Shown piece by piece: positions 1 through 10,412 of a DNA stretch of 64,000 nucleotides. Both the position numbers and the translations under genes were made by a program. The stretch covers positions 447,992,538-448,056,537 of the forward strand of contig NC_081413.1 in the NCBI RefSeq assembly GCF_030272615.1, read 5' to 3'. The DNA comes from Cryptomeria japonica. Lineage: Eukaryota > Streptophyta > Pinopsida > Cupressales > Cupressaceae. Within the stretch, counting starts at the first letter, position 1, and every line of letters starts with the position of its first letter. The notes beneath the pieces are model-generated. The model saw nothing but the letters and a program-made list of their open reading frames with translations, ran no database searches and had not been told where the DNA came from.

Positions 1-1
1 C

Positions 2-625
2 CTAGAAAAAGGTAGATTTTCTATTAAAATTCCAGACCCTATTATTGATCATAAAATTAACCTTATGGCAATGACACTGGTTGGAAAAAATTTGGGCCCG
101 AGGCCAAATATTGATATTTTCAGGGCATTTGCTAAACACAAATGGGTGCTTAAAGGTCAAGTAGAGATCACCACTATGTCCAAAGGGGCGTTGTCATTGT
201 ATTTCTCTTGCAAGGAAGATATGTCAAGAGTGCTCTGTGATGACCCTTGGTTGATCAGTAAATCAATGCTAGCTTTACAAAAATAGTCGCCCAAGATGGA
301 CCTAAATGAATCCTTCTTTGTTCAGGCTCCAGTCTGGGTTAGACTGTTAGGCCTTCCCTTAGATTTCTGGGTGGAAAATGTGTTTAAAGGGATCGCTAGC
401 TCTTTCGGTGAACTCCATTCTATGGATCCTCTCACAATGGCTAGAAGAAGACTTACCTTTGCCAGGATCTGTGTGGGAGTTATGCAAGGCAAAGATATGC
501 CCCTATGCATTGAGATCAATTCTGGATTGGGAAAATGGAACCAACCTTTGGAATATGAAAGTTTCCCTTTCACTTTCTTTCACAGCAAAAAAGAGGGACA
601 TACAATAAGGAAATGCCCTCTTCAA
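2..625 (+). pseudogene. LINE ORF1, N-terminal part (DUF4283-like plus zinc knuckle)
   Basis: The frame is open from position 2 except for one TAG at 284-286. The protein resembles the DUF4283 domain of plant LINE ORF1 proteins, which bind the element RNA. Recognisable parts are FRAFAKHKWVLKGQVEI, the DDPWLI turn and VWVRLLGLPLDFW. It ends in a degenerate CCHC knuckle, FFHSKKEGHTIRKCP, where both N-terminal cysteines of the expected CxxC are replaced by F and S. The true start is to the left of the window. The frame is cut at 625 by the LTR insertion and appears to resume near 1839. Confidence 0.75.
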
Positions 626-1833
626 TGTTGGCATATGTGCAGAGTTGGATGACATGATGATATTGTATGTTGTCATTGATGTCAATATGCTAAAGTATGA
701 ATTGGCAAGAGAACTGATATGATGGTATGAAGTGAACCGGTATGATGATGTGAACCGGTATATGTGAAAAGGTGAATTGGTATGTTGGTGAACCAACATG
801 TTAGAATGTGAACTGATATATGTAAAGTTTGTATCGGGGTTTCATTTGATATGACTACCGATTGGTAGTCTCAGCTTTAGGGTTTCCGGTTGATGCATTT
901 CAAGTTTGTGTGATTCGATCGATGACATCCTGTGATGAGTTAGCATTGAAATGAAGATCAGATCGTGCTACCATGTCAGCCTTGTTAGTTTGATCTTGAG
1001 ATGTGTTCAAGATTGTTTCACCCTATGCAATGTGACTGAATGGTCAGGATTGGACCGACTGTATTGTTAACCTAGATGCTTAGGATTTTAGGTTTTGGCT
1101 ACCGACCTAATTGTTGTCTATAAGGTCAATGATGATTTGCATTGTGAAGTTGTTGGCAAATGTTATGTGTGTATCCAAGTGAAGAGATAATTGATTCTTT
1201 CCAGATTGGTGCAGTGAGTTGAGATCTACAGAGTGTGATTGTAGAAGTATAGGAACTAAAGTGGATCAGCCTTGGCATTAAGTGTTGTTATCAGATCAGT
1301 GTATTACCTATTGATTTCTAACCATTTTAGCAGTTGGAAAATCCCTTTATCGGGTAGCTTTAATAGGCTTCTTGTAAATCCTTTAACAAGGTGACTCAAA
1401 ATCATTGAGTTCTTCAAATTGTCTGGCAAGGTAACCTTTAATAGGGTTCTAACCTTTAACCAATTGTTTAGCCATCCCTTAACCAGGTGATCCCTAGTAG
1501 AACCTATTGTAAAGTCCTTAACCAGACTAGGCTCCTAACATAGCGGACTTCATAAGAGTTCAAAGAACAACTTGTGGGTATTCATCCCCACCGTGGTTTT
1601 TCCCAATTGAGTTTCCACGTGAAAAATAAGTGTGTCATGTGTGATGCTTTTTCATGTGATGATTAATGTTTTCTATTAAGTGGTAAAGCATGATGATCTA
1701 GTGGTCATTATATTTATGATGTATTACTTGTTCAAGCATATGGGTGAAGTGGAAATGAGATTTTAGGATTTGTGAAGATCTAGATGTTACCAATTTGTGT
1801 CTTTCACAGTCTCACTATGTTTTACCAGTAGTG
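626..1833 (+). mobile_element. Solo LTR (copia-like) inside LINE ORF1
   Basis: It begins TGTTGGCATATG and has TTGTCATTGATGTCAA near its 5' end, as do the copia LTRs elsewhere in the window. It carries the block CCCACCGTGGTTTTTCCC ... TTTCCACGT at 1586-1620, shared with the other copia-type LTRs here. A candidate 5-bp duplication is TTCAA (621-625) and TTGAA (1834-1838), one mismatch. The 3' terminus does not end in CA, so the right edge is uncertain. No internal coding sequence is present. Confidence 0.6.
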
Positions 1834-1838
1834 TTGAA

Positions 1839-2560
1839 AGAAAAGGCAATGCAATAGAAAGAAAAAAACCATGTTAAGCAACTTGAGGGCTCTGAAAAAG
1901 AGAAAAGAATCGAAGAACAACAAGTGGATGTTAAAGTGGAAAACTGAGAAATACCTTTGCTTGAAGAATGTTAAAAGGCTCAAATCGGCAAAGACAATAG
2001 GGAACAACAAGATACCAATCAAGAGGATCAAAGAACTAATAACCTAAAAGAAGGAAAAATACAGGTGGTGTTACAGGACAATAATGAAGTAGATTCGAAT
2101 CATATTACAAATTAAAACCAATAGAGACGGCCTTAGTAGCGACTATGAAGAAGCCCAAAAGTGTTTGATTCTTGAAGGAATCTCATTGTCAGGATCACAA
2201 CAATCTATGGAGATGGTGAAATCCACCATCCAGCAATCACCAATGACCTCACTGCTTAATGCTAAGTGGGATGAGGTCGAAGATGTTGACCAGAACGTAA
2301 CCACCCAGAATAATCAAGAGGAATATTGCAATACAAATGGAGTAGCAGGTCAAAAAAGAGGGGGTAAAAATGGGCCTAAATCTACCCCTTGGGCTAATTC
2401 AGTCAAGACAAGAAATCGAACCAAAGCTGACATGGGTTTTAACCCATCTCATCCTGGAAGGAAAAAATCAAGCCAAATCAAAGATCAAGAGGCAAGTAAG
2501 AATATAGCAGATGGTACTCAAATGACCATCCATGAGGTATGTTCTCTAGTTAGAAAATGA
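1839..2560 (+). pseudogene. LINE ORF1, C-terminal part
   Basis: Continuation of ORF1 after the LTR insertion. The first 300 bases read as a charged, glutamine- and lysine-rich linker with several stops. From 2165 to 2560 the frame is open, giving a hydrophilic, basic tail (for example GQKRGGKNGPKSTPW and NPSHPGRKKSSQIKDQ), usual for the C-terminus of plant LINE ORF1 proteins. The stop codon TGA (2558-2560) overlaps the ATG of ORF2 (2557-2559) as ATGA, which supports both assignments. Confidence 0.6.
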
Positions 2561-3420
2561 AAATAATTTCATGAAATGTGGACTGAATAGTCCACATAAA
2601 CATGATGTTCTTAGAAATTTAGTCAAAGAACATAAACCGAACATTGTTATTATCCAAGAAACTAAAATGACTAAAGAGAAAGTAGAAAAGATTAAGCTTT
2701 TTAAGGATGGGGAAGTTTTTGGTGGAAGCTTTGATGGTGCTTCTAGGGGCATTGCCATTTTCTGGAACCTTAGACATGTTTCTAGGGAGCCTGTCAAGAA
2801 GGATAGAAATCTGGTTTTTATTAGGTTTTATCATATTGGGGACGACACCTCTTTACTGCTTACCAATATTTATGCCCCTAATAATAGACTTGGTAGAAGC
2901 GAATATTGGAAAAAGATGGACGCTATTTGGTTTCTTTAGAAGGAGGATATGTGGATTGTTATGGGGGATTTCCACACCCCTCTCCGAGACAATGAGAAAT
3001 TTGGAAGTGTCCCTTCATAGCTAGAAAGTAGAATGGATCTTCTGAACTTTATCAACAACTAGGGTCTGCATGATATTGAGCTCCAAGGAGCCAATTTTAC
3101 CTGGACAAATAGGAGAATGGGAGAAGATCTTATTCAAGCCAGACTTGATAGGGGCCTTATTTTTAATGAGTGGTTTAACCATTATCAGTGCTCCCTCTCT
3201 TCTATCTCTAGGATAGGTTCTAACCATTTCCCTATGATTTTTATTGTTGATAATACCATTGTTAAAAAAAATTTCCCGTTCAGATTTGAAAAGATGTGGT
3301 TGGACCACCCTAACATTGTGCAGGTCATTGAGAAGTGGTGGTCTATTGATGTTAAAAGTACTACTATGTATAAAATGATGAAAAAATTAAGGAATGTGAA
3401 GGAAAATATTAAAAAATAGA
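2557..3420 (+). pseudogene. LINE ORF2, endonuclease domain
   Basis: N-terminal AP-endonuclease-like domain of ORF2, which nicks target DNA for target-primed reverse transcription. The start ATG is at 2557-2559, followed by MKIIS and then a stop and small indel. Visible motifs are IVIIQETKMTK (metal-binding Glu), LLLTNIYAPNN, IVMGDFHTPL, SRMDLL, FTWTNRR and ARLDRGLI. The catalytic SDH box reads GSNHFPM, so the aspartate is replaced by asparagine. Internal stops fall near 2937, 3020 and 3060. The segment is degenerate and cannot encode an active nuclease. Confidence 0.8.
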
Positions 3421-5930
3421 TCAAGGAGGTTTTCAGAGATCTGTTTGCTGCCAAGACCAAAACCCAATTGGAACTCAAGGAAATGTAGGATAAAATCCAA
3501 ATGAGTGGATACAATGAAGTATCAATTAGGGAGGATAGTTAATTGCTGGTGAAGTACCACAAGATTATCAAAAGAGAGGAAGAATTCTGGAAATAAAGGT
3601 CTATATCTCTATGGCTTAAAGTTGGGAAAAAAAATACTATATTCTTCCATATGTCTACAATGAAACACAAGGCTACTAATAGAATATCAGAGCTAAGAAT
3701 TGGGGGAAATGAAACGAGGAAGGATGATGAGACCATGAAGGAAGCCAGGAACATTTTTACCTCAGTTGTTTCGATGGACTCTAGTCTAGATGGTCACTAC
3801 TAGAGTGCCATCCTTGAGAATATTCCTTCAACTATTAATGAGAATCATAACAAGGCCTTGGTGGCCATCCCTTCCGAGGAGGAAGTTAAAAAAGAAGTTT
3901 TTTCTTTTCATGGGAACAAAGCTTCGGGCCCAGATGGATTTCCATTGTTCTTCTTTCAAACCTTCTGGGACATCCTCAAAGCTGATGTGGTTAAAGGTGT
4001 GCAGGAGTTTTTTAGGGCTAGAATGATCTTAAAGGAACTCAATACAACTTTATTTGTTCTGATACCCAAATACCCAGGGGCTAACTCTATGGATAAGTTT
4101 TGGTCAATAAGCTTATGCAACTCATTCTATAAAATTAATTCTAAGGTGGTGACCAACATACTACTAAGGATTCTTCCTCTGATCATTTCACCCCAACAGA
4201 GTGGATTTATTCCCAATAGACAAATCCTTGACTCTATCATTTCTATCCATGAAAACATTCATTTTCTGGTGGATTCAAAAAAGAAAGGATTTCTTATGAA
4301 GCTAGATTTGTCTAAAGCCTATGATCGAGTGGACTGGAGTTTCTTGGGTAAGGTGCTTGGAGATTTTGTTTTTGGAGTTAGTTTTATTAAGATGATTGAT
4401 CAACTCATCTCGACCCCTTCTTTTTTTGTCATTGTCAATGGGGCGCCTTCCCCCTTCTTCAAAACTTCTAGGGGTATCAGGTAGGGGGATCCCATATCCC
4501 CTATACTCTTCATCATTTTGTATGAGAGTCTAGGTAGATTTATGAGCAAATTTGTTTCTTTGGCGCTTCTCTATGGTATATATCTCTCTTCTACTTTTCG
4601 AGCCTATACTCATCAACAATTTGTTTATGATACCATTTTAATGGGACAATCCACTATCAGAAGTGTCCAATCTAAAGAACCTTCTCAACACTTATAGCTT
4701 GGCCTGGGGTCAAACCATCAATTGGGAGAAAAACTTTGTTTTCTTCTTCAACACCCTGGAGGATAGACAAATAAGGATGGCCCAGATCCTTGGATGCCAA
4801 ATTAGTAAGCCTCCTACTATCTACCTTGGCCTCCCCTTGGGATTGAAACCCTCAGAGTTGTTTCAAAATAGTCCTGTGGATAGATTCAATAGAAAGTTGG
4901 CTGGTTGGAAAGGTACCCTTCTTAGTCAAGCTGGAAAAGTCCATCTTTTAAAATCTTTTCTCCAGAGTCTTCCGGTGTATGCTTTAAGCCTTCTTAAAAT
5001 CCCTGGAAAATTTTTTGATGCCATTGAGAAAATCTAGAAAGCCTTCCTATGGTCTGGGGTTGAGGAGAAGAAGAGAATGGCTCTCATAGCCTGGGAAAAT
5101 GTGTGTAAACCCAAAAAGAAGGGGGGTCTGGGCTTAAGGAATATCAAGAACTTTGAAAAAAACTCTTCTTGCTAAATAAATTTGTAGAACTTATTAGGGA
5201 AAAGGAGAATGGAATGATATCTGGAAGGCTAAGTACTTACTGAAAGTTCCCACCATTGAGGATTTCCTAGTCTCTGATTAGATACGAAACGGTTCTTTCA
5301 TTTGGAACAATGTTATTCAGGATAAAGGTATTGCTAGTCTCAGCAACGTCTGGGACATAGGTGATGGTAGGAAAGTTAACTTTTGGGATGATGCCTGGAT
5401 TGGTGGAGCCCCTCTTAATAAGAAGACCTCTCAGATGCTCATCCATAAATGTAAGGAGAAGATCGGTGCCAAAGTGCTTGATTATTGGAAAGATCAAAAG
5501 TGGGTGGACCTTAGATCTATTGATCCCAAACTCAAGCAGGTAAATTTAATAATCAACCATGTTATCTTAAATACCAAAAGGGAAGACCACATGGTGTGGA
5601 GAGGGACTTCCTTAGGGAATTATTTGGTCTCTTCTACTATCATTTTACTGGCTCAATCCCAATACCCTACTCCTTGTTGGGCTAAGGCTTGGTATCCAGG
5701 TTTGATTCCTAAAATCAATATTTTTTTGTGGACCTTTTGCAAAATAATATTCTAACTACTGATAATTTGAGAAAGACGGGCTTTTGTTTCCCAAATATAT
5801 GCTATCTCTATCTTAATAATGAGGAATCTATGAACCACATCCTTTTACACTGTCCTTTTATCACTCCTATTTGGGGGATGTTTTTTCAGATGTGGGGGTT
5901 GAATTGGGTTTTCTTGGAGGAGATGTAGGA
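3421..5930 (+). pseudogene. LINE ORF2, reverse transcriptase and zf-RVT region
   Basis: Reverse transcriptase of the L1 clade. The fingers region reads NKASGPDGFP near 3920, then FIPNRQILDSI and KLDLSKAYDRVDW near 4300, which holds the first catalytic Asp. The second catalytic box, normally FADD, is FVYDT near 4622, so one catalytic Asp is lost. A thumb region follows (YLGLPLG, RKLAGWKG, LSQAGKVHLLKS, 4663-5037). A zf-RVT-like segment (WYPGLIPKINIFLWTF) lies near 5690-5900. Stops at 4482, 5035, 5278 and 5752 and at least two frame changes break the protein. Confidence 0.85.
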
Positions 5931-6066
5931 TTGTTTCAGAAGCTGGTATTATTCTACCAATAATACCATAAGAAATCTGTGGAAGTTTTCTTTTGCCCAT
6001 ATCCTTTAGGGGAAATGGAAAGATAGAAATAATAAAATATTATGGAATGATATTAAAACCTCTGAA

Positions 6067-6630
6067 GTGGTGTGGGTCAAGATAAAAAATAACTGTCTTG
6101 AAAATGTGATGGCCAGGGGGTTGCATTTTTGTAGCAATAAAGAGGAATTTGATGCTCTTAAAAGATGGAATATCCTAGCCTTTTTGGGCTCCAACATCAA
6201 CCAAATTAGTAGAAGATTGTGTTGTTGGTCCTTTCCCCCCAATGATTGGTTTAAGGCCAACTTTGATGGTGTGGTGAAAGGAAACCTGGGACCAGCTAGT
6301 TGTGGTGGTGTCATCCAAAATGGGGCTGGTTTTTGCACTAGAGCGGTTGCCTATCCCTTGGGAATTCAAACCAATCATCTGACGAAAGCTATGGGCACCC
6401 TTAAATCAATTAAATTAGCCTATAATTTAGGGAGAAAATGCTATGGTTGGAAGGCGACTCTAAAAACCATTATTAACTACCTTCTAGGTAAACATAAACC
6501 TTCGTGGACTATCAAAAACATCATAGATTTTGCTAGGGAGTTGCTTCAGGGGTTTAAAACATGCCACATTTCCCATGTTTATAGAGAGACCAATAGGAGT
6601 GTTGACTGGACTGCCAATGAGGCAGTATAG
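6067..6630 (+). pseudogene. LINE ORF2, C-terminal RNase H domain
   Basis: An open 187-codon stretch matching the plant-type RNase H (RVT_3 family) found at the end of many plant L1 ORF2 proteins. It reads WFKANFDGVVKGN (first catalytic Asp), GGVIQNGAGF, a conserved helix with TNHLTKAMG where Glu is usually found (here Lys), WKATLKTIIN where the second Asp is expected (lost), and YRETNRSVDWTANEAV with the final Asp. Two of four catalytic residues are missing. The domain ends with TAG at 6628-6630 and is followed by about 340 bases before ORF3. Confidence 0.75.
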
Positions 6631-6969
6631 AGCGATAAAATTATTACCTTGAATGGTGAAGGGGAGCTACCATGTGTGGCACATGATATCTTAACTTATG
6701 AAAGATTGCATGGTAAGCAGGGTCAGATTTGAAATTATTTCCCAAGGTGTAAGGAGAAGTCATGGCAGTAGGAGCTAGTTTTGTAGGCAACCGAGAAGGA
6801 GGTACAGTAATCATTGTAGGTTCACTTCGCATGCTTTATGGCTTTTTTTATCCCTCTTCAAAAAAGAACATCTGAAACTCCTCTAGAATTCTGGTGGTTT
6901 CTCATTGGAAGTTTGTAGCAAAGAAAGGTATCAGCTGGAAATAACAGACAATTGATATCAATAGCATTA

Positions 6970-8575
6970 TGGGTGGAAAATGAAAGAGAATGGAGGCTGC
7001 CACTATTGATAAATGGAGGAATCATCTATAGGTCTGGGCAGCACTTCAAGCTACCAAGATGACTGATTTCATGGAGCGCATGCAGGAGAAACAACCCGAA
7101 ATTATGAGAATCTTCAAGAAAGGCTGGAACAAACACACATTAACCATAGGCAACAAGAAGGTCAAGGTGAGTGAAACTATTATTGTGGAGGAAATGGATC
7201 TTCTGATGGATGACATCAAGTTCTATAGGGACAAAAAGATTTTAGATGCTTCTGTGAAGAAATTTCTGAAGGATGAGGAGGAGAAAGCTAGACTGGTGAA
7301 GGGAAACCATACCTACTTCTTGCCAAAGGTAATTAAATTAATTTGGCGAAGGGTTATTCTTGCTATAATGGAATTTATCACTCTCGATGGTAGATACACT
7401 AGGGTTTATAGCTACCATTTTGTCTTGATCACTTTAGGTATAAAGGTAAAAAATTTATTCCATATTATCTTTTATGCACCCTTAATGCTGGGATCAACGA
7501 TGCTATATCCAACCCCACTATCAACCTTGCAATGCATGAAGGTTTGATAGTGATTTTGTATAATCACATCAAGAACACTACTATCCAGTTGAATATAGCT
7601 AAGGTCTCCAAGTTGGAAGAGGATTTGGATGACTTGATGATGAGGAAGGTGAAGGCTATGACATGGAAGCCGAGACAGAGCACGACCCCCAAATTGCTGG
7701 GTCGAGCAAGAAAAATAGAAAAAACCAGAGCATGGGAAACAAAATAAAGGGTCGGCCAAAAAGAAGCAGAGAGGGGAGGATGAGTATAGATGGTATGAGG
7801 AGAATAATGAGACTAACAACAACATAGATACTGAAAGAAAGGAGGTCCAAACCCTCATGAGCTAGAAGCAGAAAATGAAGACTCCTAAAACTAAGGATGT
7901 GGAAACCAAGGATCGACCGCCTCTCATGACTAAGTCTCTGGATAAGTGCCTGATGAGGGAGGATATAGACTAGAAGTGAATCTTGAAACTGCAGGTGACA
8001 AGACCCAGGAAGAGCATCACCTGGATATTGACCTCTACATCAATAATGGCATGGATAGCTTCAAACAGGTGCTCCTCTGGATGCAAAAGGAAATTACTGG
8101 CATTAAAACCAAGCAGTCCCAGGAAGCAAGGAAAAACAAGACTTTACAAGCTTTAGGCTTGGGTAAATTCAATTTCCTCCTAGATTGTCTCAGTGAGCTT
8201 ACCAAAGCTATTGGTAATACAAAGGAGATTATCAATGCTAATCAAAATAGTTTTCTTAGCTTGGAGAATATAGTAGGGGCCACTAAAAAAAGACTTGATG
8301 GAGTTGAGAACACGCTCAAAAAAATTGGTGAGCAAATTCATAAGATTCTTAAGGCTGCCTCGGCTAGTATGAAGGCTCTTATCAGTAAGCTAGCGAATGA
8401 GCAGGGGGATAAGGTTGCAACAAGCATTATTGCTATAAAGCATGATACCCAAGATGATAAGGAAAAAGGGCTTAGGAGAAGAACATGGGTGAGCACTAAA
8501 AAGATGCAAAGCCACAAAGAGGAAATTGAGGAAATCAAGCAGGCAACTGATAATATGGAACATCTGGGGTTGTAA
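6970..8575 (+). pseudogene. LINE ORF3: unknown globular domain plus coiled coil
   Basis: A third reading frame downstream of RNase H, still inside the same LINE. A likely start is ATG at 6970 with stops soon after; the frame is open from 7059 to 7547. That part encodes a lysine-rich globular region (FMERMQEKQPEIMRIF, GWNKHTLTIGNKKVKV, FYRDKKILDASVKKF, YSYHFVLITLGIKVK). A frameshift near 7495 leads into 7532-7747, and a short stop-rich linker precedes 7946-8575. That 209-codon section is a predicted coiled coil (LGLGKFNFLLDCLSEL, ATKKRLDGVENTLKKIGEQ). I do not recognise a named family. Plant L1 elements usually stop after RNase H, so this ORF is unusual. A captured host gene is an alternative. 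Confidence 0.55.
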
Positions 8576-8830
8576 GCTACTCAAATGCTTCAGAACTTAA
8601 CCTCAATCTGGGCTTTTGTCAGTCCTTTTTGGTTTTTGACTTGCTGTCTCTTGTTTGCTGGCATTTTGTTCATCATCTATCTTTTCTTTATGTGTTGTCT
8701 TTTGTGTTTTGTTGTGCTTTAATGTAAATCTTTTGATCTTTTGGCTGTAATGGGTTTCAGGGGCCCATCAAAACCTATTTTCCCATATTCAAAAACATTG
8801 CTTGATTTTTATTTTGTGATGTTAATTAGA
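8576..8830 (+). other. LINE 3' untranslated tail
   Basis: T-rich, G-poor non-coding sequence with repeated TGTTTTG/TTTGTTG words, ending in GGGTTTCAGGGGCCCATCAA near 8753-8772. It fits a LINE 3' untranslated region after ORF3. No long poly(A) run is seen. Confidence 0.45.
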
Positions 8831-9311
8831 CCTTAGTTTTCTATAAATTGTAGCAATTCAAATTTTACTCTTAAATTTATAGAAAAAGCATCAAATAATT
8901 TGTTTATTATTTTTTTACAAATTAGAAGCATAAACATCATCAAGTTTTTTTCATTTTGTTAGGTTACATCATTTTCACATTCAAAACATAAAGACCACTT
9001 TTGTTCAGTAGAAGTTGACATTTTTTTGTTGTGTTGGACAATTCCTTCATAAAAGTGCGACATAGGTTTATACATTTATGCTTTGACAAAAAGAGAAAGT
9101 ACATAAATATTTTCTTTTTCAAATAGGAGTACAAATTGGTCTAAAATTTCAGAGATCCTTTTTTTCAAAATTAAAAAAAATAAAAATCATATTTAAATTA
9201 TTGTGGTGAAAATTTTTAGCTTTTAAGAATTAATTAATTTATTATTAACAAGTTATAATAATTAATAATTAAAATAATAATAAAATGTAAATAAATATAT
9301 TCTTATAAAAT
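8831..9311. other. AT-rich intergenic sequence, no gene seen
   Basis: Very AT-rich with many short homopolymer runs (for example around 9170-9320). No reading frame of note and no recognised repeat boundary until the 19-bp duplication at 9312-9330. Confidence 0.6.
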
Positions 9312-9330
9312 AAAAAAATAGAAATAATGT
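9312..9330. repeat. 19-bp target-site duplication, left copy
   Basis: AAAAAAATAGAAATAATGT is repeated exactly at 23860-23878. The pair brackets a T-rich start (9331 on) and the LINE-like sequence 22510-23859, as expected for target-primed insertion of a minus-strand non-LTR element. Confidence 0.85.
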
Positions 9331-9357
9331 TTGTTTTTTTTAATGGTAAGCGCTATC

Positions 9358-10396
9358 TATCATGCTATTGTGAAGTGTACCTATACCTGCAAACACAAAA
9401 GACTCAATAGATCATTACAAGAAGGGCTAATGAGTTTAAATAAAGGAAAGCTAAAGCCATAACTAAGTGATCTATCACCTCCTAGTAAATCCGAGTATGA
9501 ATTTTTCTCTCAGGTCTTGTTATGCAAATTCTAGTGACTTGACTACACTTAGATGGAGGATTTGAATGACGAAGATGCATGATCTAGAAATGATAGCATG
9601 ATTAAGCTACATGATTCTAGAAAATAGGCTAGAATGAAGATACAATTAAGCTAAAATTGAGAATGATAATGATAACATTGGTAAGCATGATGAACTAGAA
9701 GCTAGATGCCTATAGTACAAATGCTTTGAATGCACATGCGATGAATCAATCAGAATGCAAAAATGATATGAAATTGGGACCCTTTGTGCTCCAAAATGGG
9801 GTCTATTTATAGGATTTCCAAAGGCTAGGGGTGAGGTGGCAAAAATCAATGGTCAAGATTGATTTGAAGATATCAATGGTTAAATAGGAGGAGGTTGGCA
9901 AAGGGGTTGGACTAAAGGGAACATCTGTCATCTCTATGGTGACAAGTGTCAAGAGGATTATAGAAGGGGTTGGATGAAAGGGAACACTTAGTGACAAGTG
10001 TCACAAAGCTTCTAGAAGAGGTTGGATGAAAGGCAACATGTGGGTACGTAGAATGGGTTAGGTTAGTTGGTTAAAAGTTAGGAGAATTTGAATTTAGAAA
10101 TTCAATTAATAAGAAAGGGCTAATTAATTTCAACAACTCATGAATTTGATTTGTTTTAATTAATCAGAGGATTAGAAGAAATGATTTTGATGGAGGGATT
10201 TAATTAATTTGAATTAATTAATTAGAGAGGATTATTGAAATGAACCTATTTAATAGATCCTTAGATTTATTAATAAGTAGATGAATGTGTAAGATTTAAT
10301 CAAATTGTTGATGAATTCAATTAAATCGGGGAGGAGGATTAATTAAATAATTTCTTATTCAATTAATTATCTTCAGACTATTTTTAGGTGTATACA
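9358..10396 (-). repeat. Gypsy 3' LTR (left copy)
   Basis: 1,039 bp, matching 21497-22509 along its length. The terminal TG is mutated to TA (TATCATGC), and it ends GTGTATACA. It contains a local repeat with GGTTGGAYKAAAGG units near 9893-10040. It has about 25 bp (9728-9752) that the right copy lacks. Confidence 0.92.
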
Positions 10397-10412
10397 TTTT
10401 GCCCCTCTTTGA
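10397..10412 (-). other. Gypsy polypurine tract
   Basis: On the minus strand this reads CAAAGAGGGGCAAAA directly before the 3' LTR. It is the expected primer site for plus-strand DNA synthesis. Confidence 0.75.

Larger units (their letters stand above)
1..8830 (+). mobile_element. L1-like LINE retrotransposon, 5' end outside window, decayed
   Basis: Non-LTR retrotransposon of the plant L1 type. In order it shows a DUF4283-like ORF1 with a degenerate zinc knuckle, an ORF2 with apurinic endonuclease, reverse transcriptase, C-terminal zinc-binding region and RNase H, and a third ORF. The 5' end lies beyond the window, and a solo LTR at 626-1833 interrupts ORF1. Several in-frame stops and frameshifts make it inactive. 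The 3' end is placed near 8800-8830, where T-rich untranslated sequence ends. I see no clear poly(A) tail or target duplication, so that edge is approximate. Confidence 0.85.

Noticed and set aside
1822-2031. Minus-strand hydrophobic 69-codon ORF that resembles a membrane protein
   Set aside because: It is antisense to the charged ORF1 linker of the LINE; the Leu/Phe-rich reading mirrors Lys/Glu-rich coding.
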